In this document: in pieces, positions 16,069-24,526 of the stretch | Layout: the number at the start of each line of letters is the position of its first letter | Position numbering within the stretch: position 1 is the first letter of the stretch | NCBI GenBank assembly: GCA_013335175.1 | Contig: JAAXWC010000004.1 | Coordinates: forward strand, 1 to 40,998 | Length of the DNA stretch: 40,998 nucleotides | DNA from: Candidatus Roizmanbacteria bacterium | Lineage (GTDB): Bacteria > Patescibacteriota > Microgenomatia > UBA1406 > GWC2-37-13 | Direction: 5' to 3' | Program-made: the position numbers and the translations under genes | The notes under the pieces: model-generated | Databases searched by the model: none | What the model saw: the letters and a program-made list of their open reading frames with translations, nothing else | Told to the model about the DNA's origin: nothing

Positions 16069-17094
16069 TTAACTGAAGGAAGAGGAGAGGGGAAGCTGGA
16101 GCGTAAAGACCGTACCTTTCTCAAGTTGACTCGATGCTTCAATAATCCCACGATTATTTTCAACAATTTTTTTCGCAATGGAAAGGCCTAATCCGTATCC
16201 TTCAGATTGAGACCGCGATTTATCTGCTCGATAAAATCGCTCGAATATATGCGGAAGATCCGTTTCTGAAATTCCAATCCCCGTATCTTGCACCATGATT
16301 TTTATATAGTTTTGAGTTTTTTCAGAAATAACTGATATTTCCGATTCGTTAGGACTATATTTTATGGCGTTATCGAGCAATATGACGAAAAGTTCGGTAA
16401 GACTATTTTTATCTCCGACGATAATTGCATCTTGTAGAGAAACCTTTATCAGCGTGTTTTTTTGTCTGGCAAGTGCCATAACTTTTTTGTGGGCAGATGC
16501 TACGATTTCCGCAATTGATAGTTTTTCCTGTTGGTTATGGTTGTGTAAACTATGCACTTTTGTTAACTTTAAAAGATCATCGGTTAAATTTTGGAGAGTA
16601 CTCAGTTCTTCCAAGTTGCTCGTAATAAGTTTTCGGGCCTGATCATCGGATAAATGATGCTCTAAAAGACTACCTTCCATTTCTGCCCGGAGCGTTGCAA
16701 TCGGTGTTCGAAGTTCATGGGAGGCATTGGAGATGAATTGGTTTTGTTCATCAATCATTATTTTTATCGGACGAAGAGTTCTGCCCGCCAAAAAATACCC
16801 CGCGCCTCCTGCAATAATCCCGATCCCTAAATCTATAAAGATAAGCGTATACAGTAATTGCTGTTCTTGCTTTTGCAGATCCTCAGTACGTAACATCGTG
16901 GGAGCATCGGGTGGGGGAGCCATTTCATTCGGCGGTCTTGATTGAAATCGCCGTATCCGATCATTTTGCATGTGAATCAGGCCTTCAATTTGATGCGAAA
17001 CTACGGCATAAATCACCACACTAAAAACTACCGTAATAAGCATAATAATCGAAAGATACCAAGCTGTTAGTTTGAAATGCGCTGAACGGAACAT
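16069..17094 (-). CDS. sensor histidine kinase
   Basis: 341 aa. Membrane helices at about 9-31 and 80-103 bracket a short (~45-residue) extracytoplasmic sensor loop rich in Pro, Met and acidic residues (RPPNEMAPPPDAPTM). Then come the H-box NASHELRTP (phospho-His H126), N-box LLDNAIKYSP, G1 VQDTGIGIS, the FERFYRADKSRS motif and G2 GYGLGLSIAK. It is full length without a clear HAMP. It lies 4 nt after the response regulator and just upstream of the exporter operon, so it most likely controls export in response to an envelope signal. The signal cannot be read from the sequence. Confidence 0.93.
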   Translation of the reverse strand: MFRSAHFKLTAWYLSIIMLITVVFSVVIYAVVSHQIEGLIHMQNDRIRRFQSRPPNEMAPPPDAPTMLRTEDLQKQEQQLLYTLIFIDLGIGIIAGGAGYFLAGRTLRPIKIMIDEQNQFISNASHELRTPIATLRAEMEGSLLEHHLSDDQARKLITSNLEELSTLQNLTDDLLKLTKVHSLHNHNQQEKLSIAEIVASAHKKVMALARQKNTLIKVSLQDAIIVGDKNSLTELFVILLDNAIKYSPNESEISVISEKTQNYIKIMVQDTGIGISETDLPHIFERFYRADKSRSQSEGYGLGLSIAKKIVENNRGIIEASSQLEKGTVFTLQLPLSSSFS

Positions 17095-17098
17095 AGCA

Positions 17099-17776
17099 TT
17101 AATTTTCTTCTATTGTATACCCGAATCCATGAACTGTTTTTATAACCGGGTCTTTATCTGGGAAGGGCGCTTCAATTTTATCGCGTAGATGTTTAATATG
17201 CACCTCAACGGTACTGAACAAAATATCGGCATCATAACTCCACACATTGTTTACAATCTGTTCTTTACTCAGAATTTTATTTTTGTTTTTCATGAGATAT
17301 TCAAGAAGAGAAAATTCTCGAGTTGAAAGATAGATTGTTTTATCGCTCCGTTTTACCTGAAAAGAAATTGGATCGAGAGAAAGATCTTTTATTTTTAGTA
17401 GGGTATCATTTGTTTTTTCCGGTCGTCGTACCAGTGCACGAATGCGAGCGAACAGTTCTTCAAAAGAAAATGGTTTCACCATATAATCGTCTGCTCCTGC
17501 ATCCAATCCATTTACCTTATCATCGATCTGACCGCGCGCTGTTAACATAAGAAGGGGAGTGCCAATACCTGCTTTTCGTATTTCTTTACATATTTCGATT
17601 CCATCCATTTTAGGAAGCATGCTATCGAGTATAATCAGGTCGTATTTTTCACCAATAACCAGATCTAAACCTTTTTCTCCGTCATATACCACATCTACTA
17701 CATATTTGTGAAGTTCAAGTGCCCGTTTGATAGCTTCGGCAAGCTTTATTTCATCTTCTACTACAAGTATTTTCAT
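17099..17776 (-). CDS. OmpR/PhoB-family response regulator
   Basis: 225 aa from the ATG at 17776 (MKILVVEDE), the standard receiver start; the frame is open to 17935 but that extension overlaps the ferredoxin gene and has no receiver homology. Receiver: acidic E7/D8, phospho-acceptor D51 (LIILDSMLPKMDG), T79 in MLTA and K101 in VKPFSFEEL. The C-terminal winged helix starts near 130 (LLKIKDLSLDP) and includes the usual TVEVHIKHLRDK recognition helix. First gene of the two-component operon. A CTTAAG-N5-ATTAAG box just before its start suggests autoregulation. Confidence 0.95.
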   Translation of the reverse strand: MKILVVEDEIKLAEAIKRALELHKYVVDVVYDGEKGLDLVIGEKYDLIILDSMLPKMDGIEICKEIRKAGIGTPLLMLTARGQIDDKVNGLDAGADDYMVKPFSFEELFARIRALVRRPEKTNDTLLKIKDLSLDPISFQVKRSDKTIYLSTREFSLLEYLMKNKNKILSKEQIVNNVWSYDADILFSTVEVHIKHLRDKIEAPFPDKDPVIKTVHGFGYTIEEN

Positions 17777-17798
17777 ACTTATAAGTATATTTTTTATT

Positions 17799-17816
17799 CT
17801 TAATTTTTGCTTAAGG
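17799..17816 (-). promoter_or_regulatory. predicted autoregulatory box before response regulator
   Basis: On the minus strand CTTAAG-N5-ATTAAG, followed by AAT, has TTAA cores 11 bp apart (17800 and 17811), the same motif and spacing as before the exporter operon. A TATACT box lies between it and the ATG at 17776. Confidence 0.6.
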
Positions 17817-17843
17817 AAAATATACGTGGTACAAACAATAGGA

Positions 17844-18041
17844 TTATGACTCTTCCACAACAATCGCCTGGTTGCAGCAAACAGCAGCGGCATCGTTTGC
17901 TTTTTGTTGAACCGCAGAATCCTGCAAAGGAGCATCCGGTTTTACCTGAGAAACCCCCTCGACAATTTCAAAAACTTCTTCTGCCATGCTCACACAGAGT
18001 CCACATCCAATACATTTTGTTGAATCAACAGACACGTTCAT
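17844..18041 (-). CDS. single [4Fe-4S] ferredoxin
   Basis: 65 aa from the ATG at 18041 (MNVSVDSTK); a TTG start at 18074 is possible but adds no homology. The cluster ligands are C10, C13 and C16 (CIGCGLC) with the fourth most likely C55 in AVCCNQAI, where the usual Pro after the Cys is replaced by Cys. The product is a small soluble electron carrier. It is divergent from the gene at 18107. A second, decayed copy of this gene lies at 9784-9857. No oxidoreductase partner is next to it. Confidence 0.85.
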   Translation of the reverse strand: MNVSVDSTKCIGCGLCVSMAEEVFEIVEGVSQVKPDAPLQDSAVQQKANDAAAVCCNQAIVVEES

Positions 18042-18069
18042 AGGAAATAAATTAAACTTAGGTAATTGG

Positions 18070-18098
18070 TTCAAAGTATACCAAATATGTGATATAAT
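18070..18098 (+). promoter_or_regulatory. promoter of the gene at 18107
   Basis: TTCAAA (18070-18075), a 17-bp spacer and TATAAT (18093-18098), 8 nt before the ATG. The transcript should be leaderless. Confidence 0.6.
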
Positions 18099-18106
18099 CT
18101 AAAGTT

Positions 18107-18718
18107 ATGGATCAAGAAAATAAACCATCAGACATATTCCCGAGATTGGAAGAACAAAAATCCTTTTCACTGCCAGATATTGACACTGGTGCTGTCACTT
18201 GGGCAACAAAGCAGTTTGAACTTAACCCAGCGGATACGGGTGAATTAATTTCACATCGTCGTCGAGAAAGTGTGCTCGCTTACTCAATAGATTTTCATAA
18301 CAACCTAGTAGCAGCAAACCCCAATTTCCATTCAATTTATACTCTTCTTGATGATAAGCAGCGTCATGGTTTTGCTTTAGCAATTGGACTATATGATAAT
18401 TCAACCAACGGTGACTTAAATATTCGCTTACGTTCAGTTGATTCAGGACGTATTTCTGATATTGAACAACTCTTTATTTCAGTACTAAATAATAAAACAA
18501 CTAAAGAACGAATTGAATTCATGGAAAGCTACGATCAAGGACCTGATTTTAAAGAGATACCTTCTTTGTGGAAAGAATCTCAACCTATATTGGGAAAAAC
18601 ACTCGTTGATATGGCAAATACCTATAGAAAAAAAACTGAAGGAATGGAAATGCTTAATGGGGCAAAACTTGCTACAGAAATGCTCCGTATCCATCACCTA
18701 AAATTACTAGGAAAGTAA
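18107..18718 (+). CDS. hypothetical protein, 203 aa
   Basis: A soluble, mostly helical protein with no signal peptide or membrane segment. The N-terminus is acidic and Pro-containing (MDQENKPSDIFPRLEEQKSF). A region around residues 65-110 has alternating hydrophobic positions and basic residues (DKQRHGFALAIGLYDNS, then LNIRLRSVDSGRISDIEQLF). I do not recognise the family. A promoter ending 8 nt before the ATG and no Shine-Dalgarno point to a leaderless mRNA. It is flanked by the divergent ferredoxin gene and the convergent P-type ATPase gene. Confidence 0.7.
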   Translation: MDQENKPSDIFPRLEEQKSFSLPDIDTGAVTWATKQFELNPADTGELISHRRRESVLAYSIDFHNNLVAANPNFHSIYTLLDDKQRHGFALAIGLYDNSTNGDLNIRLRSVDSGRISDIEQLFISVLNNKTTKERIEFMESYDQGPDFKEIPSLWKESQPILGKTLVDMANTYRKKTEGMEMLNGAKLATEMLRIHHLKLLGK

Positions 18719-18831
18719 ATTCATAACTGCTGTCTTTGCAAATTAATTTTTGTCGTTCATCAGATATCAAATAGGAAAGTCAGAAGTTTTTTTTAATAAG
18801 CAATAATTTCAAACAATACGATAATCTGGCC

Positions 18832-21336
18832 CTACCCCGTAACTTTTTTGATAAAAACACTTTTTACCGTTTCTACAAGAAATAAATAGGTGGTTACTAA
18901 TAGTGCAAGGATCGCAAAATAGAGTGGGGGAGGGGACACAAACCCAAGAGATTTCCCAAACGGAGTAAAGGGAATCAGGACACCGGCAGCAACAACCGAG
19001 ATACACGTTGCAAGCAACCAAAAGCTTGGTTTGCTTAAGAAAAACGGCCTTCGGGCCGTTCGAATAATAAAAACCACTAACACCTGCGTTGCCAGCGATT
19101 CAATAAACCAACCCGTTTGAAACAATCCTGTCGGGGCATGAAATACAAAAAGAAGAATCGCAAACGTTAAGAAATCATAAAACGAACTCAATGGTCCAAA
19201 AAAAATCATATAATTGCGGATAAACTGGATATTCCAATGCCGTGGTTTTCGCAGTTCTTCTGCATCTACGGTATCTGACGGAATACTCATCTGTGAAATG
19301 TCATACAGTCCATTATTTAATAAAATTTGGACGGGTGTCATCGGTAAAAAAGGCAAGAAAAATGAAGCACCAGCAGCAGAAAACATGTTGCCAAAATTTG
19401 AACTCGTACCCATTAAAATATATTTAATGGTATTACTAAAGGTTCGTCGCCCCTCAATAATTCCATCTGCCAACACATGCAAACTCTTTCGGAGAAGAAC
19501 CAGAGAGGCCGCATCTTTGGCCACATCTACTGCGCTATTGACCGATATTCCCACATCGGCACTATGGAGCGAGGGGATATCATTAATCCCGTCTCCCAGA
19601 TACCCAACGGTATGTCCCAGTTGCTGCAACGTTTGAATTACTCGTAGTTTTTGTTCGGGTGAAACACGTGCAAAAACAGTAGTCTCCTGAATTACCGACT
19701 TTAGATCCTGTTCCGACATCAGATCTAGTTCATCCCCGACAATAATTCGAGAAACCTCCATTCCCACTTCTTTACAGATTTTTTTCGTAACCAACTCGTT
19801 GTCGCCCGTTACTACTTTTACTGCAACATGCAACTTACTCAAAAGAAGCAAAGCATCTTTGGATGTCTTTTTGGGTGTATCTAAAAATGTAATAAAACCA
19901 GAAAACTCAAGTCTGTCTGCATCTTTCCAAACATACGTCTCTTTCGATTCAATCGCTTTCGTAGCCAGTGCAATTACCCGATAGCCTTCATTACTCAGTG
20001 CAATATACTCGCTATGCAACGTTTTCTTTTCATCCTTAGCCAAAGTACAGCGATCAAAAATCGCCTCCGGCGCACCTTTGGCAATAAGTGTCTGTTTCGA
20101 TTCTGCGGCAACCACCGTAAACATGCATTTTTTATCGTAATCAAACGCTTCTTCAAATACTTTTTTCATCTCCGGGGGAGTAATATCATATTTTTGTGCA
20201 TATTCCCACAGCGCAACATCTATACTATTTCCAAAAATCCGGTGGTGAACAATCGCGTTATTACAAAGAAGTGCCAGCTCTAACAGTTTCTCATTTTTTG
20301 GAGCGACGACCTGAATCTCTCCCTCGGTGAGGGTACCCGTTTTATCGGTGCACAGAACATCCATGTTTCCCAAATTCTCTAAAGAAATAAGTTGCTTTGC
20401 AATGACATGTTTTTTTGCGAGTTTCCCCGCGCCATGAGAAAGGCTGATCGTTACGATAACGGGGAGAAGCTCCGGCGTCAGTCCTACCGCAATCGCAAGC
20501 GAGAATAACAACGATTCAAGCCATTGGTGTCCGAGAAAAGCATTCACTGCAAAAATTCCAACCGTAAGGACGAGAATGACTTTCACAATAAGATCGCCAA
20601 AACTTGCAAGTCCTTTTTGAAACTCCGTTGTTGGTTTTAAAAAGGAGGTACTCTTCGCAATGGTTCCAAACTCTGTATCGGCACCAGTTCGCAGTACCAC
20701 TCCCTTGCCACAACCGCTTACTACATTTGTTCCCATAAACCCAATGTTATTCAGTTCATTTATATCCCGAATCGGGCCATCCAAGGGGGCACTTTTTTTA
20801 ATAAGAAGTTTTGATTCTCCCGTAAGTGCCGACTGATTCACCTCTAAATTATCCGCTTCTAATAACCGGATATCCGCGGGTATAATACTCCCCGGAGAAA
20901 GAAGCACAACATCTCCTATTGTTATCTGAGGGACCGGTAATTCCTGTTTTTCTCCCTCTCTCACCACCACTGCTAACAACGAAATTTTCTTCATAAGCAT
21001 TTCGACTGTTCGTTCCGCACTATATTCATTCCAGAATCCCAAACTTATGCTTACCAAGATCATGGCAAAGATATAATAGGCACTTACCTGTTGTCCCAAC
21101 AAAAAGGAAAGAACCGTAGCAATCGTAAGGATTAAAATAAGCGGATTACTCGTTATCTGACGGATAAAGAGGGTGAATACATTTGTTTTCTTTGTGTGAA
21201 TTGCATTCGGTCCGTAGATATGCAAACGTTTCAGAGCCTCTGAATGAGAAATACCCCTTACAGACGAATTTAATTTTTGCAGAATCGTTTCTTCTGAGGA
21301 ACTCCACACCCATGTATCTTTCATAATCTGCGCCAT
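18832..21336 (-). CDS. mgtA: MgtA-type (P3B) Mg2+ P-type ATPase
   Basis: 834 aa. The actuator motif TGES (172-175), PELLP in the membrane (288-292), phosphorylation loop DKTGTLTEG with D331, KGAPE in the nucleotide domain and GDGINDIPSL in the phosphorylation domain are all present. The C-terminal half matches the magnesium-transporter subgroup rather than the Ca2+ or Na+ pumps: GNMFSAAGASFFLPFLPMTP, NNGLYDISQMSIP, FFGPLSSFYDF. It imports Mg2+ using ATP. A TATAAC box lies 6 nt before the ATG, so it is probably leaderless. No Mg2+ riboswitch-like leader fits in the 56-bp upstream gap. Confidence 0.88.
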   Translation of the reverse strand: MAQIMKDTWVWSSSEETILQKLNSSVRGISHSEALKRLHIYGPNAIHTKKTNVFTLFIRQITSNPLILILTIATVLSFLLGQQVSAYYIFAMILVSISLGFWNEYSAERTVEMLMKKISLLAVVVREGEKQELPVPQITIGDVVLLSPGSIIPADIRLLEADNLEVNQSALTGESKLLIKKSAPLDGPIRDINELNNIGFMGTNVVSGCGKGVVLRTGADTEFGTIAKSTSFLKPTTEFQKGLASFGDLIVKVILVLTVGIFAVNAFLGHQWLESLLFSLAIAVGLTPELLPVIVTISLSHGAGKLAKKHVIAKQLISLENLGNMDVLCTDKTGTLTEGEIQVVAPKNEKLLELALLCNNAIVHHRIFGNSIDVALWEYAQKYDITPPEMKKVFEEAFDYDKKCMFTVVAAESKQTLIAKGAPEAIFDRCTLAKDEKKTLHSEYIALSNEGYRVIALATKAIESKETYVWKDADRLEFSGFITFLDTPKKTSKDALLLLSKLHVAVKVVTGDNELVTKKICKEVGMEVSRIIVGDELDLMSEQDLKSVIQETTVFARVSPEQKLRVIQTLQQLGHTVGYLGDGINDIPSLHSADVGISVNSAVDVAKDAASLVLLRKSLHVLADGIIEGRRTFSNTIKYILMGTSSNFGNMFSAAGASFFLPFLPMTPVQILLNNGLYDISQMSIPSDTVDAEELRKPRHWNIQFIRNYMIFFGPLSSFYDFLTFAILLFVFHAPTGLFQTGWFIESLATQVLVVFIIRTARRPFFLSKPSFWLLATCISVVAAGVLIPFTPFGKSLGFVSPPPLYFAILALLVTTYLFLVETVKSVFIKKVTG

Positions 21337-21392
21337 GTATTAGTTATACCAAAAAACCTACCCTCTTTACCAATGCAAACTGCCACAACTGC

Positions 21393-21587
21393 TTAATCCA
21401 TTGTCCCCAGGACCTTGGATATCTCTGTGGAGGAATGGAACTCTCCGTCGGGAAGCTCCTGAAGCATAGCAATAACTTTTTCATCTGCTCCCTCCTTTTG
21501 AGCTTTTGCAATAATGTCTTCTCTGGTACACGGATAATCCACTTCCTGTAAATATTTTTGAATTTGAACTGGATTTATATCTGCCAT
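21393..21587 (-). CDS. DUF2795 small protein
   Basis: 64 aa from the ATG at 21587 (MADINPVQIQKYLQEVDYPC), preceded by a strong AAGGAGG. It has the DUF2795 pattern: L/I-spaced helix, YP-C-R-EDII-A (YPCTREDIIAKAQKEGADEK), then MLQELPDGEFHSSTEISKVL. Function of the family is unknown; the fold is small and helical. An earlier in-frame start to 21662 would lack a ribosome site. It lies upstream of the P-type ATPase gene on the same strand, 57 bp apart. Confidence 0.8.
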   Translation of the reverse strand: MADINPVQIQKYLQEVDYPCTREDIIAKAQKEGADEKVIAMLQELPDGEFHSSTEISKVLGTMD

Positions 21588-21669
21588 ATGGTTTTCGCCT
21601 CCTTCCTTACACAATGAATAACGTCTTCTCCTGAATATAGCAATCTCAAAACAGACTGACAAGTTTGTT

Positions 21670-21815
21670 CGTCATTCCCCTGGAACGAGGAATCCAGAGG
21701 ACAATTTTCTATGATGAGATTTCATCCCAAGGTAATTAGTCGATTGGATCTCCCTCGACGATTGTACATTATACGGGGACTTGTCTATCGGTCGCCCGTC
21801 TGCACGGGGATGACG
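21670..21815. repeat. MITE-like dispersed repeat, 146 bp
   Basis: Begins CGTCATTCCCC and ends GGGGATGACG, giving near-perfect terminal inverted repeats. The right part (CTCGACGATTGTAC, then ACGGGGACTTGTCTATCGG) matches, in inverse orientation, 39450-39519, and partly 28583-28706. No coding capacity. The rest of the 21588-22288 gap holds two doubtful small ORFs. Confidence 0.75.
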
Positions 21816-21986
21816 TTTGCTATAGGAAGAAGTATAAAGGGGCATGTACAAGACTCCTACAAGAACAAAGTAAGAGTTCTCCAAGAAAAGGTTCTTACCT
21901 CTTTCTTACATAAATTTAAACAAAATTTAGTAAAGAACCAGTAAGGTACCCGTAGGAAAAGCGTTACTATTTGATAAATAATTTGT

Positions 21987-22106
21987 ATGTACTACACACA
22001 AACAATCTCTCAGAAGATTGGAGAAACAATAGAGGATGTACGAGAAAGAGCCATTGCGATAATCAAAATATACAGTGGAGCACTTTTTGGTATAAGCACA
22101 GCCTAG
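21987..22106 (+). CDS. small ORF, 39 aa
   Basis: MYYTQTISQKIGETIEDVRE followed by RAIAIIKIYSGALFGISTA: an amphipathic N-terminal helix and a short hydrophobic end. It has no convincing ribosome site and lies in a 700-bp gap. The composition is protein-like but not diagnostic; it could be chance. Confidence 0.25.
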   Translation: MYYTQTISQKIGETIEDVRERAIAIIKIYSGALFGISTA

Positions 22107-22183
22107 ATTTCTGTTTCTGCATTTTGCATTGACTGGGGAAATGGAGTATTATGCAAACAGATAGTGTTGTTTGAAATTTTCCT

Positions 22184-22276
22184 ATGAAAATTTTTATTGT
22201 TGTTGTGCTTTGGATCTCCGCTATACTTATATGCTTAGAGCTTACCATCTGGAACTACTCGCTTGGCGGGCCGTGA
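22184..22276 (+). CDS. small membrane peptide ORF, 30 aa
   Basis: The frame codes MKIFIVVVLWISAILICLEL plus ten more residues: a single membrane helix with one Lys at the start. No Shine-Dalgarno. Listed only because such peptides can be real; it may be chance. Confidence 0.2.
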   Translation: MKIFIVVVLWISAILICLELTIWNYSLGGP

Positions 22277-22288
22277 TGCTATTTTCTC

Positions 22289-22711
22289 TCACTTAAAAAA
22301 TGTAATAATCAGCGTACCAAGCGTAATAAGAGCGGTTCCAACAACGACTGCTACGGTAAGTTTTTCTTTGAGAATAAGCGCAGCAAAAATAATAGTCAGT
22401 ACCAGACTCAGTTTATCAATCGGAGCGACGCGTGAGGCTTCTCCCAACTGCAATGCTCGAAAATAAAAAAGCCAGGAAAGCCCTGTGGATATTCCTGAAA
22501 GAACAAGAAAGAGAAGCGTAAATCGGGGGATTGTGAACATTTGTTTATACGATCCTTGAACGAGGATAATTCCCCACGCAAAGATCAGAATAACAACGGT
22601 TCGTATTGCGGTTGCCACATTCGAGTCTACAGAACGCACACCAATCTTGGCGAGTATAGCGGTGAGTGCAGCAAAAACCGCTGATAAAAATGCATAAAAT
22701 GCCCAGCTCAT
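22289..22711 (-). CDS. EamA/DMT-family single-domain transporter
   Basis: 140 aa, four to five membrane helices, one EamA repeat: WAFYAFLSAVFAALTAILAK at the start, then WLFYFRALQLGEASRVAPIDKL and a last helix (VVVGTALITLGTLIITFF). This half-size form must dimerise, as EmrE-like and other short DMT proteins do. Substrate unknown. A TATAAT box lies 6 nt before the ATG, so it has its own, probably leaderless, transcript although it follows the SurA-like gene by only 13 bp. Confidence 0.88.
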   Translation of the reverse strand: MSWAFYAFLSAVFAALTAILAKIGVRSVDSNVATAIRTVVILIFAWGIILVQGSYKQMFTIPRFTLLFLVLSGISTGLSWLFYFRALQLGEASRVAPIDKLSLVLTIIFAALILKEKLTVAVVVGTALITLGTLIITFFK

Positions 22712-22724
22712 TATTTGATTATAC

Positions 22725-23438
22725 TTAATAGTTCACCAAATAATCTACCTTTGCTTTCTTTTGTAAGTCAGAGATGTACGTTTCCACTTTCGTATTCATT
22801 CCTTGCTGAGAAAGCTGCTCTTTGATACTAGCGCGCAATTCCGGAGTAACTGTTTCAGATAAAGAACCTTTATTTTTCTCTATGTACTCATCCACTTCCT
22901 TATCCGTTACCGGAGAAGCGTTTCCAACCAACTTTTCTAGCATAATCTGAAACTTTAGCTGAGTTTTTAAATCTGCTTTCGTCATACCATTAGCTGCGAG
23001 TGCGGCGTCAAGTGTTTGTCCCTGTTTTGAAAGCGTTTCCGAAATTGATTTTAATTTTGCATTTACATCTGCATCAGACACTTTTATATTTTTTTTGGCT
23101 GCTTGTTGTTCAATAAGCGTTTTAGTCACCATATTGGTGAGTGTTTTCTTTCCACCAGTTTTTTCCAGTTCAGAGATAAGCGCGAGTCGACTAATAGGCT
23201 GACCATTTACCAAAGCGACAACAAAAAGATTTTTAAAATAATAGACTGCTCCAACAAGCAAAACTATTGCAAAAATTATGTAGTATTTTTTATAGGAAGG
23301 TTTTGCAGCGACAGTGTTTTCCACTACCGATTCCTCTTTTACACGAGCAGGTGCTACTGTTTTCTGTTTAGTACTTTTAACGGAAGACGTAGCTTTTGTT
23401 GATTTTGTTGGTTTAGATGTTTTGTTAATTTTTGGCAT
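22725..23438 (-). CDS. SurA/PrsA-like N-terminal domain protein, membrane-anchored
   Basis: 237 aa. A Lys/Thr-rich cytoplasmic tail (residues 1-45) precedes one membrane helix (YYIIFAIVLLVGAVYYF). The outside part has the SurA_N signature VNGQPISRLALISELEKTGG, KTLIEQQAAKKNIKVSDADV and a helical arm ending VETYISDLQKKAKVDYL. No parvulin isomerase domain is present, so the likely role is a chaperone or holdase for exported proteins. TTGACA occurs upstream on the minus strand. It lies just upstream of the EamA gene. Confidence 0.75.
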   Translation of the reverse strand: MPKINKTSKPTKSTKATSSVKSTKQKTVAPARVKEESVVENTVAAKPSYKKYYIIFAIVLLVGAVYYFKNLFVVALVNGQPISRLALISELEKTGGKKTLTNMVTKTLIEQQAAKKNIKVSDADVNAKLKSISETLSKQGQTLDAALAANGMTKADLKTQLKFQIMLEKLVGNASPVTDKEVDEYIEKNKGSLSETVTPELRASIKEQLSQQGMNTKVETYISDLQKKAKVDYLVNY

Positions 23439-23526
23439 GTGAATATTTTATCACAAGATAAATTAAATATTTGTCAAGAAAAAAATAGATAGGTATTCAC
23501 TATGTACAAGTATCTATCCCGCGCAT

Positions 23527-24468
23527 TTAAGTTAAAAGCTTTTTTAGGTCGTCCAGAGCGTCCGCATCGTGAATCGAAATAACCAATACCTTTGCGTTAA
23601 TAGCCTTCAATTGCCGGATTATTTTCTTTAGTTCTGAGGGGGAGATCAGATCTGATTTTGTGAGTAAAATATGTTCTGGCTTCTCCAAAAGAGCTGGATT
23701 AAATTGACCAAGTTCCTGGCGAATGGTAAGATAATCGCGCTTTAGATTGTCCGATTCGGAAGAAATACAATGTAAAAGCATTTTAACCTTTTCTATGTGT
23801 TTTAAAAACTTAATACCCAATCCACGGCCAGAGGAAGCGCCTTCTATCAATCCCGGGATATCTGCGAGTACGGTCCCGTGAAGAGTGGCTAAATTTGGTT
23901 CTAATGTGGTAAAAGCATAGGCAGCTGTTTTTACTTTTGCAGCCGTAATTTCGTTGAGAAGACTGCTTTTCCCCGCATTTGGCAAGCCAATGAGTCCATA
24001 ATCGGCGATTAATCGCATAATGAGTTTTACCCGTCTTGTTTCACCTGGTAAGCCCGGTTGTGCAGTTCTTGGAGCAGTATGACGGGACGATTTAAAAGAT
24101 GCATTTCCTCGTCCGCCTTTGCCACCTTTACACCAGAGAAGGGGAGTACCGTCTAAAGGAACTTCCTCTTCTTGTTGTGTTTCAAGATCTATTATGGCTG
24201 TTCCTGGAGGGACATCTACAAATAAATCCGCGCCTTTTTTGCCATCGCAGAGATTTGATTGACCTGCGTATCCATGTTCTGCTTTGATTGCCCGCATTTG
24301 GGTAAATTTTGCCAAGGTAGCAAGATTATGATTTACCTTGAAATATACCGAGCCTCCAGAACCTCCGATTCCTCCGTCTGGACTCGTACGATACCCAGGG
24401 AAAAACGATACCTTCCCCGGACCGCCATGACCAGCCGTTGCTGATACTTCAATTTCATCTATAAACAT
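23527..24468 (-). CDS. obgE: Obg family GTPase, short form
   Basis: 313 aa. The N-terminal Obg glycine-rich fold covers residues 1-156 (GGPGKVSFFPG, GGIGGSGGSVYF, KGGKGGRGN). The G domain has G1 GLPNAGKSS (161-169), switch TTLEP, G3 ADIPGLIEGA and G4 LLTKSD. The OCT domain found in many Obg proteins is absent; the protein ends right after the G domain. It is an essential ribosome-assembly GTPase. A TATACT box lies 6 nt before the ATG. Sequence is otherwise canonical. Confidence 0.95.
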   Translation of the reverse strand: MFIDEIEVSATAGHGGPGKVSFFPGYRTSPDGGIGGSGGSVYFKVNHNLATLAKFTQMRAIKAEHGYAGQSNLCDGKKGADLFVDVPPGTAIIDLETQQEEEVPLDGTPLLWCKGGKGGRGNASFKSSRHTAPRTAQPGLPGETRRVKLIMRLIADYGLIGLPNAGKSSLLNEITAAKVKTAAYAFTTLEPNLATLHGTVLADIPGLIEGASSGRGLGIKFLKHIEKVKMLLHCISSESDNLKRDYLTIRQELGQFNPALLEKPEHILLTKSDLISPSELKKIIRQLKAINAKVLVISIHDADALDDLKKLLT

Positions 24469-24526
24469 GAGATTAGTATACCAGAAATAACACGAAATAG
24501 CTTATAGAATATCGCTTTATAACAAT

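Noticed and set aside
17777-17935. N-terminal extension of the response regulator
   Set aside because: The extension overlaps the ferredoxin gene and lies over the predicted promoter; receivers start at MKILVVEDE.
21280-21392. Mg2+ riboswitch upstream of the P-type ATPase
   Set aside because: The gap before the gene is only 56 bp and the -10 box lies 6 nt before the ATG, leaving no leader.
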